Shown here one piece after another: positions 1-8,279 of a DNA stretch of 26,040 bases (positions within the stretch are counted from its first letter, which is position 1; each line of letters starts with the position of its first letter). The notes below the pieces were generated by a model, which was given only the letters and a program-made list of their open reading frames with translations, did no database searches and had not been told where the DNA came from. Both the position numbers and the translations under genes were made by a program. The stretch covers positions 1 through 26,040 of IMG/VR virus record IMGVR_UViG_3300025082_000062; one strand, 5' to 3'. This DNA is from a virus.

Positions 1-2577
1 GTTTTTAGCAATGATGCCTATCAGGGTCTCTCTAGTGCGGGAGCTTCGCAGAGTGGTTCTCTTGAGGGCGCCCTCGCAGCTATTTTTTATACAACCGGTG
101 CCAGCACTTACTTACAGATGAGCGGCGCCATCGCTACCCTTAGTGATAACCGAACCGTCGACGTTGGCGATGCGGGCTGGGCCGGCGGTACCAACACCAC
201 CGGCTCTAATGTTGTTGTTAAGGATACAGGCAAAGCATACGAGTTCCGAATGATTATTAATAATTCGGATTATAATAGTTCGAATGTCACAACAGTCTTC
301 AACTTTGATCCCAACAGCGCGAAGTATATTCGTAAGGTGTTCAATACAACCCCACAGCGAACCAATACTGATATCGTGAGTGATGAACAAAACTACTTCC
401 TTGGTGAAAGTTTTGATCGCCATATGAAATCGGTTATTACGGCAACTGCTGGCAAAACCTTTGCTGCCGTTATCAATCTTACCAATGCTACTGACGGCGA
501 TTCCGACAACTTCCGCGCAGGTGTTCAAAGTTCAGAAACGCCTTACATTATTGGTTGCGACACTGCACAACGCTCTAACGGAAGTTCCAACAATTATGAT
601 ATTCAGGCAATGCCTGCGCTCTTCCGAGTAATCGGACTCAATGACGCGGGTGATTGGACCAATCGAAACCTGAAAGTTTCAATTCAGGATATCAAAGTTT
701 CTTCAAATGAGAGTGACCCTTATGGTAGCTTCTCTTTGGTTGTACGTCGCTTAAGCGATTCTGATAACGTAGTACAGGTTGTGGAGCAATTCAACGATCT
801 TAATTTGAACCCCGATTCCCTTAACTACATCGCACGCAAGATTGGTGACAAGTATACTACTTGGAACACTACAGAGCGCCGCTATGTGGAGGTGGGCGAT
901 TGGGACAATGTTTCCAAGTATATCCGCGTTGATATGAATGAAGACGTCGTCGGTTCTGATGCATCTCTTCTTCCCTTCGGTTTCCGAGGAATCATCAAGT
1001 GGGATGATGAAGCAGCCCTGTACGCGTCGACTGCCACTGGCAATTGGGTTGATACAAATACCGTAGGTCCCGAACAGCGGGTATCTCCGGGCAGTCTTGT
1101 GACTTCCTTTGGCGTTCTTACCGGATCTATCAGTACTGGTGCTTTGATTGTCAGCAGCTCGGTTGCCGAAGACTCTGCGGCCGGCGACAAACTCTACATG
1201 CGCTACACGTGCAAGTTAACGGCTTCCGTCTCTTATCCCGCACCCGAATTGCGACTTAGCGCTTCGGATGGTGATCTAAGCAACACCCAAGATGCTTACT
1301 TTGGTATGCAGACCAGTCGAACAACTGGCGGAACTGTCTTTGATGGCTCGACTATTGATATGCTTCGACCACGTGGTGGCGAAGTAGCAAATATGTTCGC
1401 CGGCGTCTCCGCAGGCATTCGTGAGCGCTCCATGTACTTTAGTCTTGACGATGTAAAGGCAAATGGTATCTGGGCTTCTGGTTCGCATGCTCTCGGTACT
1501 GCTCTTACTAATACGAGTGGCGCCGTATCGGGCGTCTTGGACGCCGGTTACGATCGATTCACTGTACCCATGTATGGTGGCTTCGACGGGCTCGATATTA
1601 CAGAGCTTGACCCCTTCCGCAATAGTCAGTGGACCGGTACAAGCCCCACGGATGATAACAGCTACACGTTTAACACTATTCGCCGTAGTATCGATTCTCT
1701 CGCCGACCCCGAGGTTGTTGAGATGAACCTTGCTACCATCCCCGGACTCAAGCAACCCGGTCTTACTTCACAACTCATTAATGTGTGTGAAGATCGTGCC
1801 GACGCTCTGGCGGTTATCGACGTTCAGGGTGGATACAAGGCGCGTGCAGAAGGCACTACGTCAGCCCGTAATAATACGGCTGCCGAGTTGGCTACGGTTA
1901 TCAATGACCTGCGTACGCGGGCTATCAATAGCTCTTACGCATGTACTTTCTACCCGTGGCTGCGCTGCCGCGACACTATTAACGGTGCTATGGTTTGGTT
2001 GCCGCCTTCTGTTGCCGCTTTGGGAACTTTCTCAAGCTCGCAAAAGAAGACTCAGGTTTGGTTTGCTCCCGCAGGCTTTAACCGCGGCGGACTTACCGAG
2101 GGTGCCGCTGGTATTCCGGTTACTGATGTATCCCATCAGCTGCGTCGTAAGGATCGTGATGATCTCTATGCTGCAAACATTAACCCGATTGCTAAGTTCC
2201 CCGCAGAAGGCATTGTAATCTTCGGTCAGAAGACCCTGCAGGTTACTCCTTCCGCTCTGGACCGTATTAACGTGCGCCGGCTCATGATCTTCGTGAAGAA
2301 GCGCATCTCTCAGGTTGCCGCCACTCTCTTGTTCGATCCGAACGTGAAGACTACGTGGAATCGCTTTATCTCTAGCGTCGAGCCTATCTTGGCCGATATC
2401 AAGACCAACTTTGGTCTGTCGGATTATAAGCTCATCCTGGATGATACAACGACTACGCCGGATTTGGTTGATAGGAACATCATGTATGCTCGTATCTACC
2501 TGAAGCCGACAAGGGCAATTGAATATATTGCGATTGATTTCAATATCACTCGAACTGGAGCATCATTTGATGATTAA
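1..2577 (+). CDS. Tail sheath protein (5' end missing)
   Basis: Forms the contractile outer sheath that surrounds the tail tube and drives injection. The frame is open from base 1, so the true start lies upstream; the ATG at 118 is internal. At least 858 residues are present, longer than T4 gp18 (about 660), which suggests inserted surface domains. The last 150 residues look like the conserved sheath C-terminal domain: an L-R-R-K-D-R-D-D-L-Y stretch, then K-F-P-A-E-G-I-V-I-F-G-Q-K-T-L, then R-I-N-V-R-R-L-M-I-F-V-K-K-R-I, ending in a strand pattern with E-Y-I-A-I-D-F-N-I. The tube gene follows 63 bases downstream, the usual order in myoviruses. The family call is firm; the function of the large N-terminal part is unknown. 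Confidence 0.93.
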   Translation, partial: VFSNDAYQGLSSAGASQSGSLEGALAAIFYTTGASTYLQMSGAIATLSDNRTVDVGDAGWAGGTNTTGSNVVVKDTGKAYEFRMIINNSDYNSSNVTTVFNFDPNSAKYIRKVFNTTPQRTNTDIVSDEQNYFLGESFDRHMKSVITATAGKTFAAVINLTNATDGDSDNFRAGVQSSETPYIIGCDTAQRSNGSSNNYDIQAMPALFRVIGLNDAGDWTNRNLKVSIQDIKVSSNESDPYGSFSLVVRRLSDSDNVVQVVEQFNDLNLNPDSLNYIARKIGDKYTTWNTTERRYVEVGDWDNVSKYIRVDMNEDVVGSDASLLPFGFRGIIKWDDEAALYASTATGNWVDTNTVGPEQRVSPGSLVTSFGVLTGSISTGALIVSSSVAEDSAAGDKLYMRYTCKLTASVSYPAPELRLSASDGDLSNTQDAYFGMQTSRTTGGTVFDGSTIDMLRPRGGEVANMFAGVSAGIRERSMYFSLDDVKANGIWASGSHALGTALTNTSGAVSGVLDAGYDRFTVPMYGGFDGLDITELDPFRNSQWTGTSPTDDNSYTFNTIRRSIDSLADPEVVEMNLATIPGLKQPGLTSQLINVCEDRADALAVIDVQGGYKARAEGTTSARNNTAAELATVINDLRTRAINSSYACTFYPWLRCRDTINGAMVWLPPSVAALGTFSSSQKKTQVWFAPAGFNRGGLTEGAAGIPVTDVSHQLRRKDRDDLYAANINPIAKFPAEGIVIFGQKTLQVTPSALDRINVRRLMIFVKKRISQVAATLLFDPNVKTTWNRFISSVEPILADIKTNFGLSDYKLILDDTTTTPDLVDRNIMYARIYLKPTRAIEYIAIDFNITRTGASFDD

Positions 2578-2583
2578 TATTGG

Positions 2584-2601
2584 GGGAGGTTTTAATCTCC
2601 C
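2584..2601 (+). other. Stem-loop between sheath and tube genes
   Basis: A 7-bp stem (GGGAGGT with ATCTCCC, one G-U pair) closes a 4-base loop just after the sheath stop codon. No U-run follows, so it is not a typical intrinsic terminator. It could protect or process the mRNA between two highly expressed structural genes. The tube gene has its own Shine-Dalgarno (AAGGAG at 2625-2630). Confidence 0.4.
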
Positions 2602-2640
2602 ACACTATATAACTTAGGACTTACAAGGAGAACTTATACA

Positions 2641-3213
2641 ATGCCATTTTGGACCAGCGCTTTATCAGAGCCTAAACGAGCACATCGCTTTATCTTGGAA
2701 ATCCCAGGACTTGTGAATGCTGAGCAAAAGTTTACGTATGCTACTTACCTTGCAAAGTCGGTCACAAAGCCCGGCTACACTGTGGGACAGTCGCCCCATA
2801 AGTTTTTGGGCAACACTTATTACTATCCTGGCTCGGTCGAGTGGAACACAGTAACAGCTACCATTGTAAACGCAGTCAATCCTGACAGCAACCAGCTTCT
2901 CCTTAACGCCCTGACGGGAATGGGATATTTGGACCCCAATAAACAAGAAGAGATTTTCAATTCTGGTCATGCCCCGGGTACTGTTAATAAGGCCGACGCG
3001 CTGCGGCAGTTGGGTCTTGTCACCATTGAAGAAGTTAATGGTGAGGGCGGTACTGTTGGTACGTGGCGCTTAGAGAATGCCTTTGTGACCAACGCCACTT
3101 TCGGTGATTTAAGTTATGACAATGATACGGAATTACTTAATGTTACGGTCGAAATGCGGTATGATTGGGCTAGGTACCAATCTGGTCCCGCGGTTGATGC
3201 AGCTGCTGGCTAA
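2641..3213 (+). CDS. Tail tube protein (T4 gp19-like)
   Basis: A 190-residue protein expected to form the rigid inner tube through which DNA passes. The N-terminus (M-P-F-W-T-S, then K-R-A-H-R-F-I-L-E-I) and the central segments about sampling a residue shift near P-G-Y-T-V are typical of the gp19 tube family. The C-terminal strand L-N-V-T-V-E-M-R-Y-D-W-A-R-Y is characteristic. AAGGAG lies 10 bases upstream of the ATG. Its length and its place directly after the sheath gene fit the family. The last residues are a short Ala-rich tail. Confidence 0.88.
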   Translation: MPFWTSALSEPKRAHRFILEIPGLVNAEQKFTYATYLAKSVTKPGYTVGQSPHKFLGNTYYYPGSVEWNTVTATIVNAVNPDSNQLLLNALTGMGYLDPNKQEEIFNSGHAPGTVNKADALRQLGLVTIEEVNGEGGTVGTWRLENAFVTNATFGDLSYDNDTELLNVTVEMRYDWARYQSGPAVDAAAG

Positions 3214-3248
3214 GTTCCGGAGCCCACCTCAAAGAAAGTAGGTAATTA

Positions 3249-4103
3249 ATGGCTAGAAAAAGAAACTCAGAGCGGTTTGCAGCGCCAACCCCTGAAGATA
3301 CGTCTGCGACTCCCGCAGCAGTAACAACAAATGATATTTTTTCGTTTGTAACCCCCACCGAATTCGTGGATCTCCCCAGCAAGGGGCGTTTCTATACAGG
3401 CGACAGCCCCCTCGCGGGAATCGAGAGTATTGAAATTCGACACATGACGGCAAAAGAGGAAGATATCCTCACCAGCGAAGCGCTCCTTCGTAAGGGACTA
3501 GCTCTCGATAGGATGTTACAATCTCTATTGACTGATAAAACGGTTGACCTTGATGATTTTTTGATCGGTGATAAAAATGCACTAGTTGTAGCCGCACGTA
3601 TTACTGGTTTTGGATCAGATTATGTAACACAGGTAAGCTGTCCCAGCTGTGCTAGAGTTAATGAAACATCTTTTGATTTGGAAGAGTTAAGTTTGTATTA
3701 CGCGGACACAGTTCCCGACGAAGTGGAGACGACCGACTCCGGTACCTTTACGTTCACGCTGCCTACAACCGGAGTTACTGTAGAAGTTTGTTTGCTGACC
3801 TCCGGAGAAGAGAAAAGATTGTCAGCTTCTGTGGAGAAAAAGAAGAAACTAAATCTCCCTGATTCACGTAGCACTGACTTGCTTAAAGCCGTCATTACTT
3901 CACTCAATGGCGTAACAGATCTTAGTATGATCGCGCGCTTTGTGGATTTAATGCCTGCTCGCGACTCTCGCCATTTAAGACAGGTGTATGAAATTTTGAA
4001 GCCTGACGTAGACATGAGCCATGAATTCACATGCGAGACATGCTCCTACGGTGGAAAGGTGGTAATGCCGTTAACGGCAGAGTTTTTTTGGCCTACCACC
4101 TGA
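3249..4103 (+). CDS. T4 gp26-like baseplate hub / tail assembly chaperone, zinc-ribbon type
   Basis: A 284-residue protein resembling the T4 baseplate family that includes gp26. Visible signs are the V-D-L-P-S-K-G-R-F-Y motif near residues 37-46, the following M-T-A-K-E-E-D-I-L segment, and two CxxC pairs (C131/C134 and C262/C265) that probably bind one zinc ion. T4 gp26 is needed for hub and tail assembly. Here the gene lies between tube and tape measure, the usual place of tail-assembly chaperones. The 3' end carries a seven-T run (4083-4089) followed within 12 bases by the stop, and the +1 frame continues into a conserved-looking extension, so the protein may be made in a short and a long form. 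The domain family is fairly clear; the chaperone role is inference. Confidence 0.72.
   Translation: MARKRNSERFAAPTPEDTSATPAAVTTNDIFSFVTPTEFVDLPSKGRFYTGDSPLAGIESIEIRHMTAKEEDILTSEALLRKGLALDRMLQSLLTDKTVDLDDFLIGDKNALVVAARITGFGSDYVTQVSCPSCARVNETSFDLEELSLYYADTVPDEVETTDSGTFTFTLPTTGVTVEVCLLTSGEEKRLSASVEKKKKLNLPDSRSTDLLKAVITSLNGVTDLSMIARFVDLMPARDSRHLRQVYEILKPDVDMSHEFTCETCSYGGKVVMPLTAEFFWPTT
4058..4100 (+). promoter_or_regulatory. Candidate +1 ribosomal frameshift element
   Basis: The seven-T run at 4083-4089 is read as TTT TTT TGG in the gp26-like frame. Sliding the P-site tRNA from TTT (4086-4088) to TTT (4087-4089) keeps perfect pairing and makes GGC (4090) the next codon, entering the +1 frame. 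A hairpin (TGCCG, loop TTAA, CGGCA; 4066-4079) ends three bases before the run. A second pair of arms, GGTGGTA (4058-4064) and TACCACC (4094-4100), encloses both hairpin and slip site. The geometry suggests recoding, but whether it functions is untested. Confidence 0.5.
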
Positions 4104-4275
4104 TTATCAAGCAGAAGTTTATGAAGAGCTATTCGTGCTCAAGCACCATGGAAGCTGGTCATTTGTGGAAGCGTATAACCTCCCCGTCCAGCTGCGCCGT
4201 TGGTTCGTCGAAAGACTAATTAAAGAATACAAGCAACAAAACGAACAAGCCAAGCAAGCATATGAACGCAAATAG
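4090..4275 (+). CDS. +1-frame C-terminal extension of the gp26-like protein (chaperone T-domain-like)
   Basis: This frame encodes 61 residues starting G-L-P-P-D-Y-Q-A-E and containing S-W-S-F-V-E-A-Y-N-L-P-V-Q-L-R-R-W-F, followed by a charged helix ending in Y-E-R-K. The sequence looks like a real, conserved domain. Yet the frame has a stop at 4072 and no ATG, GTG or TTG before GTG 4135, which would remove the first 15 residues. The simplest reading is translation as a fusion (280 + 61 residues) after a +1 shift at the T-run. Alternatives are a separate 46-residue product from GTG 4135, which has a weak GAAGAG upstream, or a one-base sequencing error in the homopolymer. The location matches the frameshifted G/GT-type chaperones known from lambda and other tailed phages. 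Confidence 0.62.
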   Translation, partial: GLPPDYQAEVYEELFVLKHHGSWSFVEAYNLPVQLRRWFVERLIKEYKQQNEQAKQAYERK

Positions 4276-4294
4276 GCTTGGCTTTTTGGTTTTT
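4247..4294 (+). terminator. Intrinsic terminator-like hairpin after the frameshift ORF
   Basis: A perfect 9-bp stem, AAGCCAAGC (4247-4255) with GCTTGGCTT (4276-4284), is followed by a T-rich tract (TTT GG TTTTT). The left arm lies inside the last codons of the extension ORF and the loop holds its stop codon. The 20-base loop is long for an efficient terminator, so partial termination or attenuation ahead of the tape measure genes is more likely than a full stop. Confidence 0.5.
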
Positions 4295-4324
4295 CTACTA
4301 TTTATTTAATGAGGGCGTTCGTGC

Positions 4325-4648
4325 ATGTCAAAAACGATTCATATTGATTTAAACCATAAAAATAATACTTACCTTACGGAAGATGTTACAAGCCAATTTG
4401 CTAATGACATCTATATGCTTATGCAGAGCTTGTACGCAGGTGATGCCCCCGACATAAAAGTATCAGTGGGGGGCAATCCTGCGCAGATTACTGCTTTTTT
4501 CACCGCCCTGAAGCGTGAAAAGCGATATATGGATTCCTATGTAAAACATGGTCTTAATGATGCCCAGACCATGTATAGTGAGTATCAGCTTCAGGATGCA
4601 GTTCGCCAATTTGAGTTTGAAACCGGCTTAAAATGGCCGTTTAAGTAG
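4325..4648 (+). CDS. Small tail-module protein, unknown function
   Basis: A 107-residue soluble protein starting M-S-K-T-I-H-I-D-L-N and ending E-F-E-T-G-L-K-W-P-F-K. I see no known motif, membrane segment or signal. It is mostly helical in pattern (S-Q-F-A-N-D-I-Y-M-L-M, then T-A-F-F-T-A-L-K-R-E-K-R-Y). GAGG at 4311-4314 is a plausible ribosome site. It sits 13 bases before the tape measure gene and is probably co-translated with it. A small tail-assembly or baseplate-hub helper is possible from position only. Confidence 0.7.
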   Translation: MSKTIHIDLNHKNNTYLTEDVTSQFANDIYMLMQSLYAGDAPDIKVSVGGNPAQITAFFTALKREKRYMDSYVKHGLNDAQTMYSEYQLQDAVRQFEFETGLKWPFK

Positions 4649-4661
4649 GGGTAAATTTTAA

Positions 4662-6932
4662 ATGGCCGAACTTACCGACGCAACAGTCCAAAATCTTAAT
4701 AAGCTGCTCCAGCGCTTGGAGGAGTCGAGCAGTGGCTCATCCCCGCGCGCCGCCGGCGAGGGCACCTCTCCTCAAGCGCGCCGGAAACCACTCGGCGCCA
4801 TCGACACCGCCGACATCGACGCCCAAAGGGAAAAACTGATTGACCTTAATGAGGAACTTGCCAAAACAGACGAACTCTATTCCAATCTTACAGAAGGAAT
4901 AAGCTCCAGGTACACAAAAGCACTGCAGGAGGCGACGATCGCAACCGAAAACGCGCGCCTGCAAAAACTGGAAGCCATTAAAACTGCGCAAGATGAGATA
5001 GCGGCTAACAAAGCGCTCATGGAGCTCGAAGAGGACAACGCACAACTTGTAGCCCTGCTAGCAAGCGAAAATGATAACCTTACTGCCTCCATCGTTGTTC
5101 TGAAAACAGAGGAGAAAGACCTCAATAAGACACTAACGAATACACAGAAGAGGTTAAAAGGCGAGCAAGGGCTCGCTAACCATTTTTCAGAGCTTGGAAA
5201 GAAAATCACAGGGACTGCCCTTAAGACAGGCGGATTTGGTGACAATCTGAATCAATTAGGCAAGCAATTTCGCAAGGTCAAGGCTTCGGGTGGTAGCGGA
5301 TTCAAAGCACTAGCAGCCGGCGCCGCAGATTTTGCCAAAAATCTTCCCCTGAAATTCTTTGATGCCATTGTTAATGGAACCTGGGAGCTGGCTAAAGCTC
5401 AAGACAAAGCAATTTCGGCATTTCGCAAGGCAACCGGCGCCGGCAAAGAATATAATCTTGAAATAACGCAAACGCAGCAGAGACTGCAGTATGCTGGTGT
5501 GGGTGCTGAGAAGGCTGGAAAAGGTTTCAATATTCTCTATGATAGCTTTTCGGCTTATACCCAACTGAGCGAGAGCGAACGCGGCGTCGTGTTAGATACC
5601 ACGTTGCTGCTTACCGAGCTTGGTGTAAGCGGTCAGACAACGGCTAAAATCTTTGACCAAATGAGCCGCTCCCTTGGGATGAGTGTTGAAGCATCAAACG
5701 ATGTCATGCTCAGACTGGCAGGCACCGCTAAGTCTTTAGGCGTCTCAATGAGTAAGATGGCATCCGATTTCCAGGGTGCCTTCTCAGAACTTTCTAAGTA
5801 TGGCAATGGCGCCATTGATGTGTTTGAAGGATTGGCAAAGCAGTCCAAGGCAACCGGCATTGAAGTAGGAAAACTCATGGGGATTGCCAAGCAGTTTGAT
5901 ACCTTTGATGGCGCCGCCAAATCTGTTGGTCGTCTTAACGCCCTATTGGGCGGTCCCTATCTTAACTCTATTGATATGTTGAATGCATCTGAGGCACAAC
6001 GAATTGATCTTCTGAAGTCTTCTATTGACGCATCAGGCGTACAGTTCGAGGCTATGAATCGCCACGAGAAGCAGGCAATGGCTGCAGCACTGGGAATGTC
6101 TGTCGAAGATGCGTCTCGTATCATGAAGATGTCCACCGCTGAAATGGAACTGCAGGCGCTACAACAAGAAGAATTAGCCGAACTAGCACAGAATTCTCAA
6201 GAGATAATGGATCAGCTTAAGAATGCCTTCCAGACTATGTTGGTGGATATGCGCCCCCTTATAGAAGACGTTATTGTTCCGACAGTGGAGTTCCTGGGTG
6301 AGATCGGACAGTGGTTTGGAAATGCCGAATCTGCGATGGTGCGCTTTATGAAGGTGGGGCTTCTCGCAGCTGGCGTGGCTGCTTTGATCGCAGCCCCCTT
6401 TACGGGCGGCACAAGTCTGGCAATGTGGGCTTCTGTGGCGGCCATCGGACTAGCCGCTGGCGGCATCGCTGGGGCAACATTCGGAGGCGGCGGAGGAGGA
6501 GGCGCATCTGAGCCCGGCACGCATCGACAAGATCTTGCGTTGGCTCGGGGAGGTCTGGTAAATCTGGGACCCAAGAAGAGCGCAGCGCTCAAAGCAGGCG
6601 CAAGGCGCCCGGATATGATGTTAGCTCCGGGGGGCGAAGTAGATCCCGAACCTGCGCAGGGTGGCGGAAGCTTCCTTGAGAAGCTTTATGCTGCCGTGGG
6701 ACTGAACGAACATGGACCAGAAACAGCGGTGCTCCCTTATGGTACTTATGTCACCAACGCAGCGGACACTAAAGAGTCCATTAACATGGCAACAGCTGTG
6801 GTGGCTGAACTAAAGGGTTTGCGTGAGGATATCTCGCGCGGAGGCACCCAACGAGTTATGTTGACACTCGACGATGGTCAAGAATTTGCCGCGTCTATAG
6901 TTAATGCATCGGGAATGACACCCTTTGGTTAG
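4662..6932 (+). CDS. Tape measure protein
   Basis: This protein sets tail length and occupies the tube lumen before injection. It has 756 residues. Residues 10-50 are Ser/Gly/Ala/Pro-rich and probably disordered. Residues about 45-170 form a long charged coiled-coil pattern (repeated E-K-L, E-L-A, E-E-K). A helical middle with many A-G-V-G-A-E-K-A-G-K-type segments follows, then a hydrophobic double segment at about 560-605 with a run of seven glycines behind it. The C-terminus has a small domain with H-G-P-E-T-A-V-L-P-Y-G-T, common near the ends of tape measures. Using the usual 0.15 nm per residue, the tail would be about 110 nm long (inference). It lies downstream of the tube/chaperone genes and upstream of the baseplate genes, as expected. 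Confidence 0.85.
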   Translation: MAELTDATVQNLNKLLQRLEESSSGSSPRAAGEGTSPQARRKPLGAIDTADIDAQREKLIDLNEELAKTDELYSNLTEGISSRYTKALQEATIATENARLQKLEAIKTAQDEIAANKALMELEEDNAQLVALLASENDNLTASIVVLKTEEKDLNKTLTNTQKRLKGEQGLANHFSELGKKITGTALKTGGFGDNLNQLGKQFRKVKASGGSGFKALAAGAADFAKNLPLKFFDAIVNGTWELAKAQDKAISAFRKATGAGKEYNLEITQTQQRLQYAGVGAEKAGKGFNILYDSFSAYTQLSESERGVVLDTTLLLTELGVSGQTTAKIFDQMSRSLGMSVEASNDVMLRLAGTAKSLGVSMSKMASDFQGAFSELSKYGNGAIDVFEGLAKQSKATGIEVGKLMGIAKQFDTFDGAAKSVGRLNALLGGPYLNSIDMLNASEAQRIDLLKSSIDASGVQFEAMNRHEKQAMAAALGMSVEDASRIMKMSTAEMELQALQQEELAELAQNSQEIMDQLKNAFQTMLVDMRPLIEDVIVPTVEFLGEIGQWFGNAESAMVRFMKVGLLAAGVAALIAAPFTGGTSLAMWASVAAIGLAAGGIAGATFGGGGGGGASEPGTHRQDLALARGGLVNLGPKKSAALKAGARRPDMMLAPGGEVDPEPAQGGGSFLEKLYAAVGLNEHGPETAVLPYGTYVTNAADTKESINMATAVVAELKGLREDISRGGTQRVMLTLDDGQEFAASIVNASGMTPFG

Positions 6933-6944
6933 GAGATAAATAAA

Positions 6945-7934
6945 ATGAATCCATATCCAGCGCTACGCAACAACGATTTTTTTACGATTAAGATTTGGCA
7001 TCTTCCCACCAACAAGGAGGTTACCTTTGAAGGATGGGTGACAAGTTTTAGTGATACCTATACTTCTCAGTGGCAGGAAGAGACGGTTTATGGACGAATG
7101 GATCCACTGGCCACTTATCAACGAACAGGACGAAGCATTCAGTTGGCCTTTGATATTCCAAATGATGATAAACAACATGCTATAGACAACATGGATAAGG
7201 TCCGGCAACTAATTAAATTTATGTATCCTCTTTATGCCGCGGGCGCCATGGTACAACAAAACACTCTCCAGTCAGGACCTCTTCTCGGTTTGAAGTGGAC
7301 AAATCTAATTTCGAGCCCCAACAATAGCGATGAAAAATTAATTGGCTACATCAATGGCGGTTTAGCTTATAGTCCTGAGGTTACTGAGGGCGGTTTTATA
7401 TTGCAAGGACTGGAATCCGCCACGGTGGAACGTTCCAGACCCATCCCCGGTCAGCGCGTGGAAAGTCAATCTTCGATCGCTGTAAAGAATTACTTTCCTA
7501 AGAAGCTATCCTTGAGTTTTACGTTCACAGTGCTTCACACACACCTAGTCGGCTGGGCGCCAACAGCCGGCAGAACCAGCGATCGCAGCTTTACTTTCGG
7601 TGGCTCCTTCGGGACGGATGAAGCTTTCCCCAATGCTTTTATCGCCCCCCCACCGCCTGAGGGCTTTGTCGCCGGCCCCCGATCCACCGCGGAGACTACT
7701 GACGACGCCAATGGAAATTTGGACCGGAAAGACAACCCCACTGAGGAGCAAATAGACGACGCCATCGCCGAACGCCGAGAACGCCTAAATCAAGGCCCCG
7801 ACGCTCAGGCTGATGTCGGCGAAGTTGCGGGCGGAAACAATGATGAGGATGAGGTGGCTGAAGTACAGATGGGCGCCTGTTACGGTGAACACGGCCAACA
7901 ACTCAGAGATCTCGGCATGTGCGGGGATCCATAA
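6945..7934 (+). CDS. Probable baseplate / tail-tube initiator protein
   Basis: A 329-residue protein whose first 200 residues look like one folded domain: F-F-T-I-K-I-W-H-L-P, F-E-G-W-V-T-S-F-S-D, E-E-T-V-Y-G-R-M-D-P-L-A-T-Y-Q-R-T-G-R and I-Q-L-A-F-D-I-P. The pattern 'YGR-DP-xxTY-xxT-R-x-I-x-L' is one I associate with tube-like proteins at the baseplate of myoviruses. Residues 205-329 are Pro/Gly/Asp/Glu-rich and probably disordered, with two late cysteines. AGGAG overlaps the tape measure stop codon, so translation is coupled. A role in starting tube polymerisation on the hub is inferred from position and fold pattern. The exact T4 counterpart (gp48 or gp54) cannot be assigned. Confidence 0.6.
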   Translation: MNPYPALRNNDFFTIKIWHLPTNKEVTFEGWVTSFSDTYTSQWQEETVYGRMDPLATYQRTGRSIQLAFDIPNDDKQHAIDNMDKVRQLIKFMYPLYAAGAMVQQNTLQSGPLLGLKWTNLISSPNNSDEKLIGYINGGLAYSPEVTEGGFILQGLESATVERSRPIPGQRVESQSSIAVKNYFPKKLSLSFTFTVLHTHLVGWAPTAGRTSDRSFTFGGSFGTDEAFPNAFIAPPPPEGFVAGPRSTAETTDDANGNLDRKDNPTEEQIDDAIAERRERLNQGPDAQADVGEVAGGNNDEDEVAEVQMGACYGEHGQQLRDLGMCGDP

Positions 7935-7937
7935 CAC

Positions 7938-8276
7938 ATGGGAAACAGATACAACAACAAAACAATCTTCCGCAACCAGAGCGAATCCTATGAAAGTATT
8001 CTAGAGCAACGCCAGGTTCCTTACATCCGCCAATACGGCACTCCCCAGCTTGAGTCGCCTGGTGCATCCGATCGCGCTGACCTCATGCGGATACAGCATA
8101 TATGGAAAGTTGGCGACCGGTTTTACAAATTGGCGCTAAAGCATTATAATGATGCTCAGTATTGGTGGGTTATCGCACTGTATAATAGCAAGCCCACTGA
8201 AGCACACGTGAAGAATGGAGATGTACTCCTTATCCCGCTTCCATTGGATGAGGTTCTGCAAGTAATAAGCGGATAG
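7938..8276 (+). CDS. LysM-like baseplate protein (T4 gp53-like)
   Basis: A 112-residue protein. Residues 50-105 carry a LysM-like pattern: W-K-V-G-D-R-F-Y-K-L-A-L-K-H-Y-N-D, then Y-W-W-V-I-A-L-Y-N and a V-K-N-G-D-V-L-L-I-P-L-P end. In contractile phages such small LysM proteins sit in the baseplate wedge or hub (T4 gp53 is the known case) and stabilise it, rather than binding peptidoglycan. The ATG lies 3 bases after the previous stop and the stop lies 3 bases before the next ATG, so all three genes are one translational block. Confidence 0.65.
   Translation: MGNRYNNKTIFRNQSESYESILEQRQVPYIRQYGTPQLESPGASDRADLMRIQHIWKVGDRFYKLALKHYNDAQYWWVIALYNSKPTEAHVKNGDVLLIPLPLDEVLQVISG
8122..8150 (+). promoter_or_regulatory. 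Possible internal sigma70-like promoter
   Basis: TTTACA (8122-8127), a 17-base spacer and TATAAT (8145-8150) match the sigma70 consensus at 11 of 12 positions, 130 bases before the giant baseplate gene. It lies inside the LysM-like coding region and is the only such site I found in the tail module, so chance is a real possibility. Confidence 0.3.
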
Positions 8277-8279
8277 GTC

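Noticed and set aside
112-528. A 138-residue antisense reading frame in the sheath gene, with further antisense and offset frames at 882-1190, 1276-1755 and 1730-2218
   Set aside because: All lie inside the sheath coding region and show no motif or ribosome site.
4031-4219. A 62-residue reading frame (-1 relative to the gp26-like gene) across the T-run
   Set aside because: Its product is Cys/Ser-rich with no domain-like pattern, whereas the +1 frame gives an ordered amphipathic domain. A -1 shift would also have to join an ORF that ends inside it.
6212-6592. A 126-residue antisense frame rich in proline, opposite the poly-glycine part of the tape measure
   Set aside because: Produced by the complement of glycine and alanine codons; no start signal.
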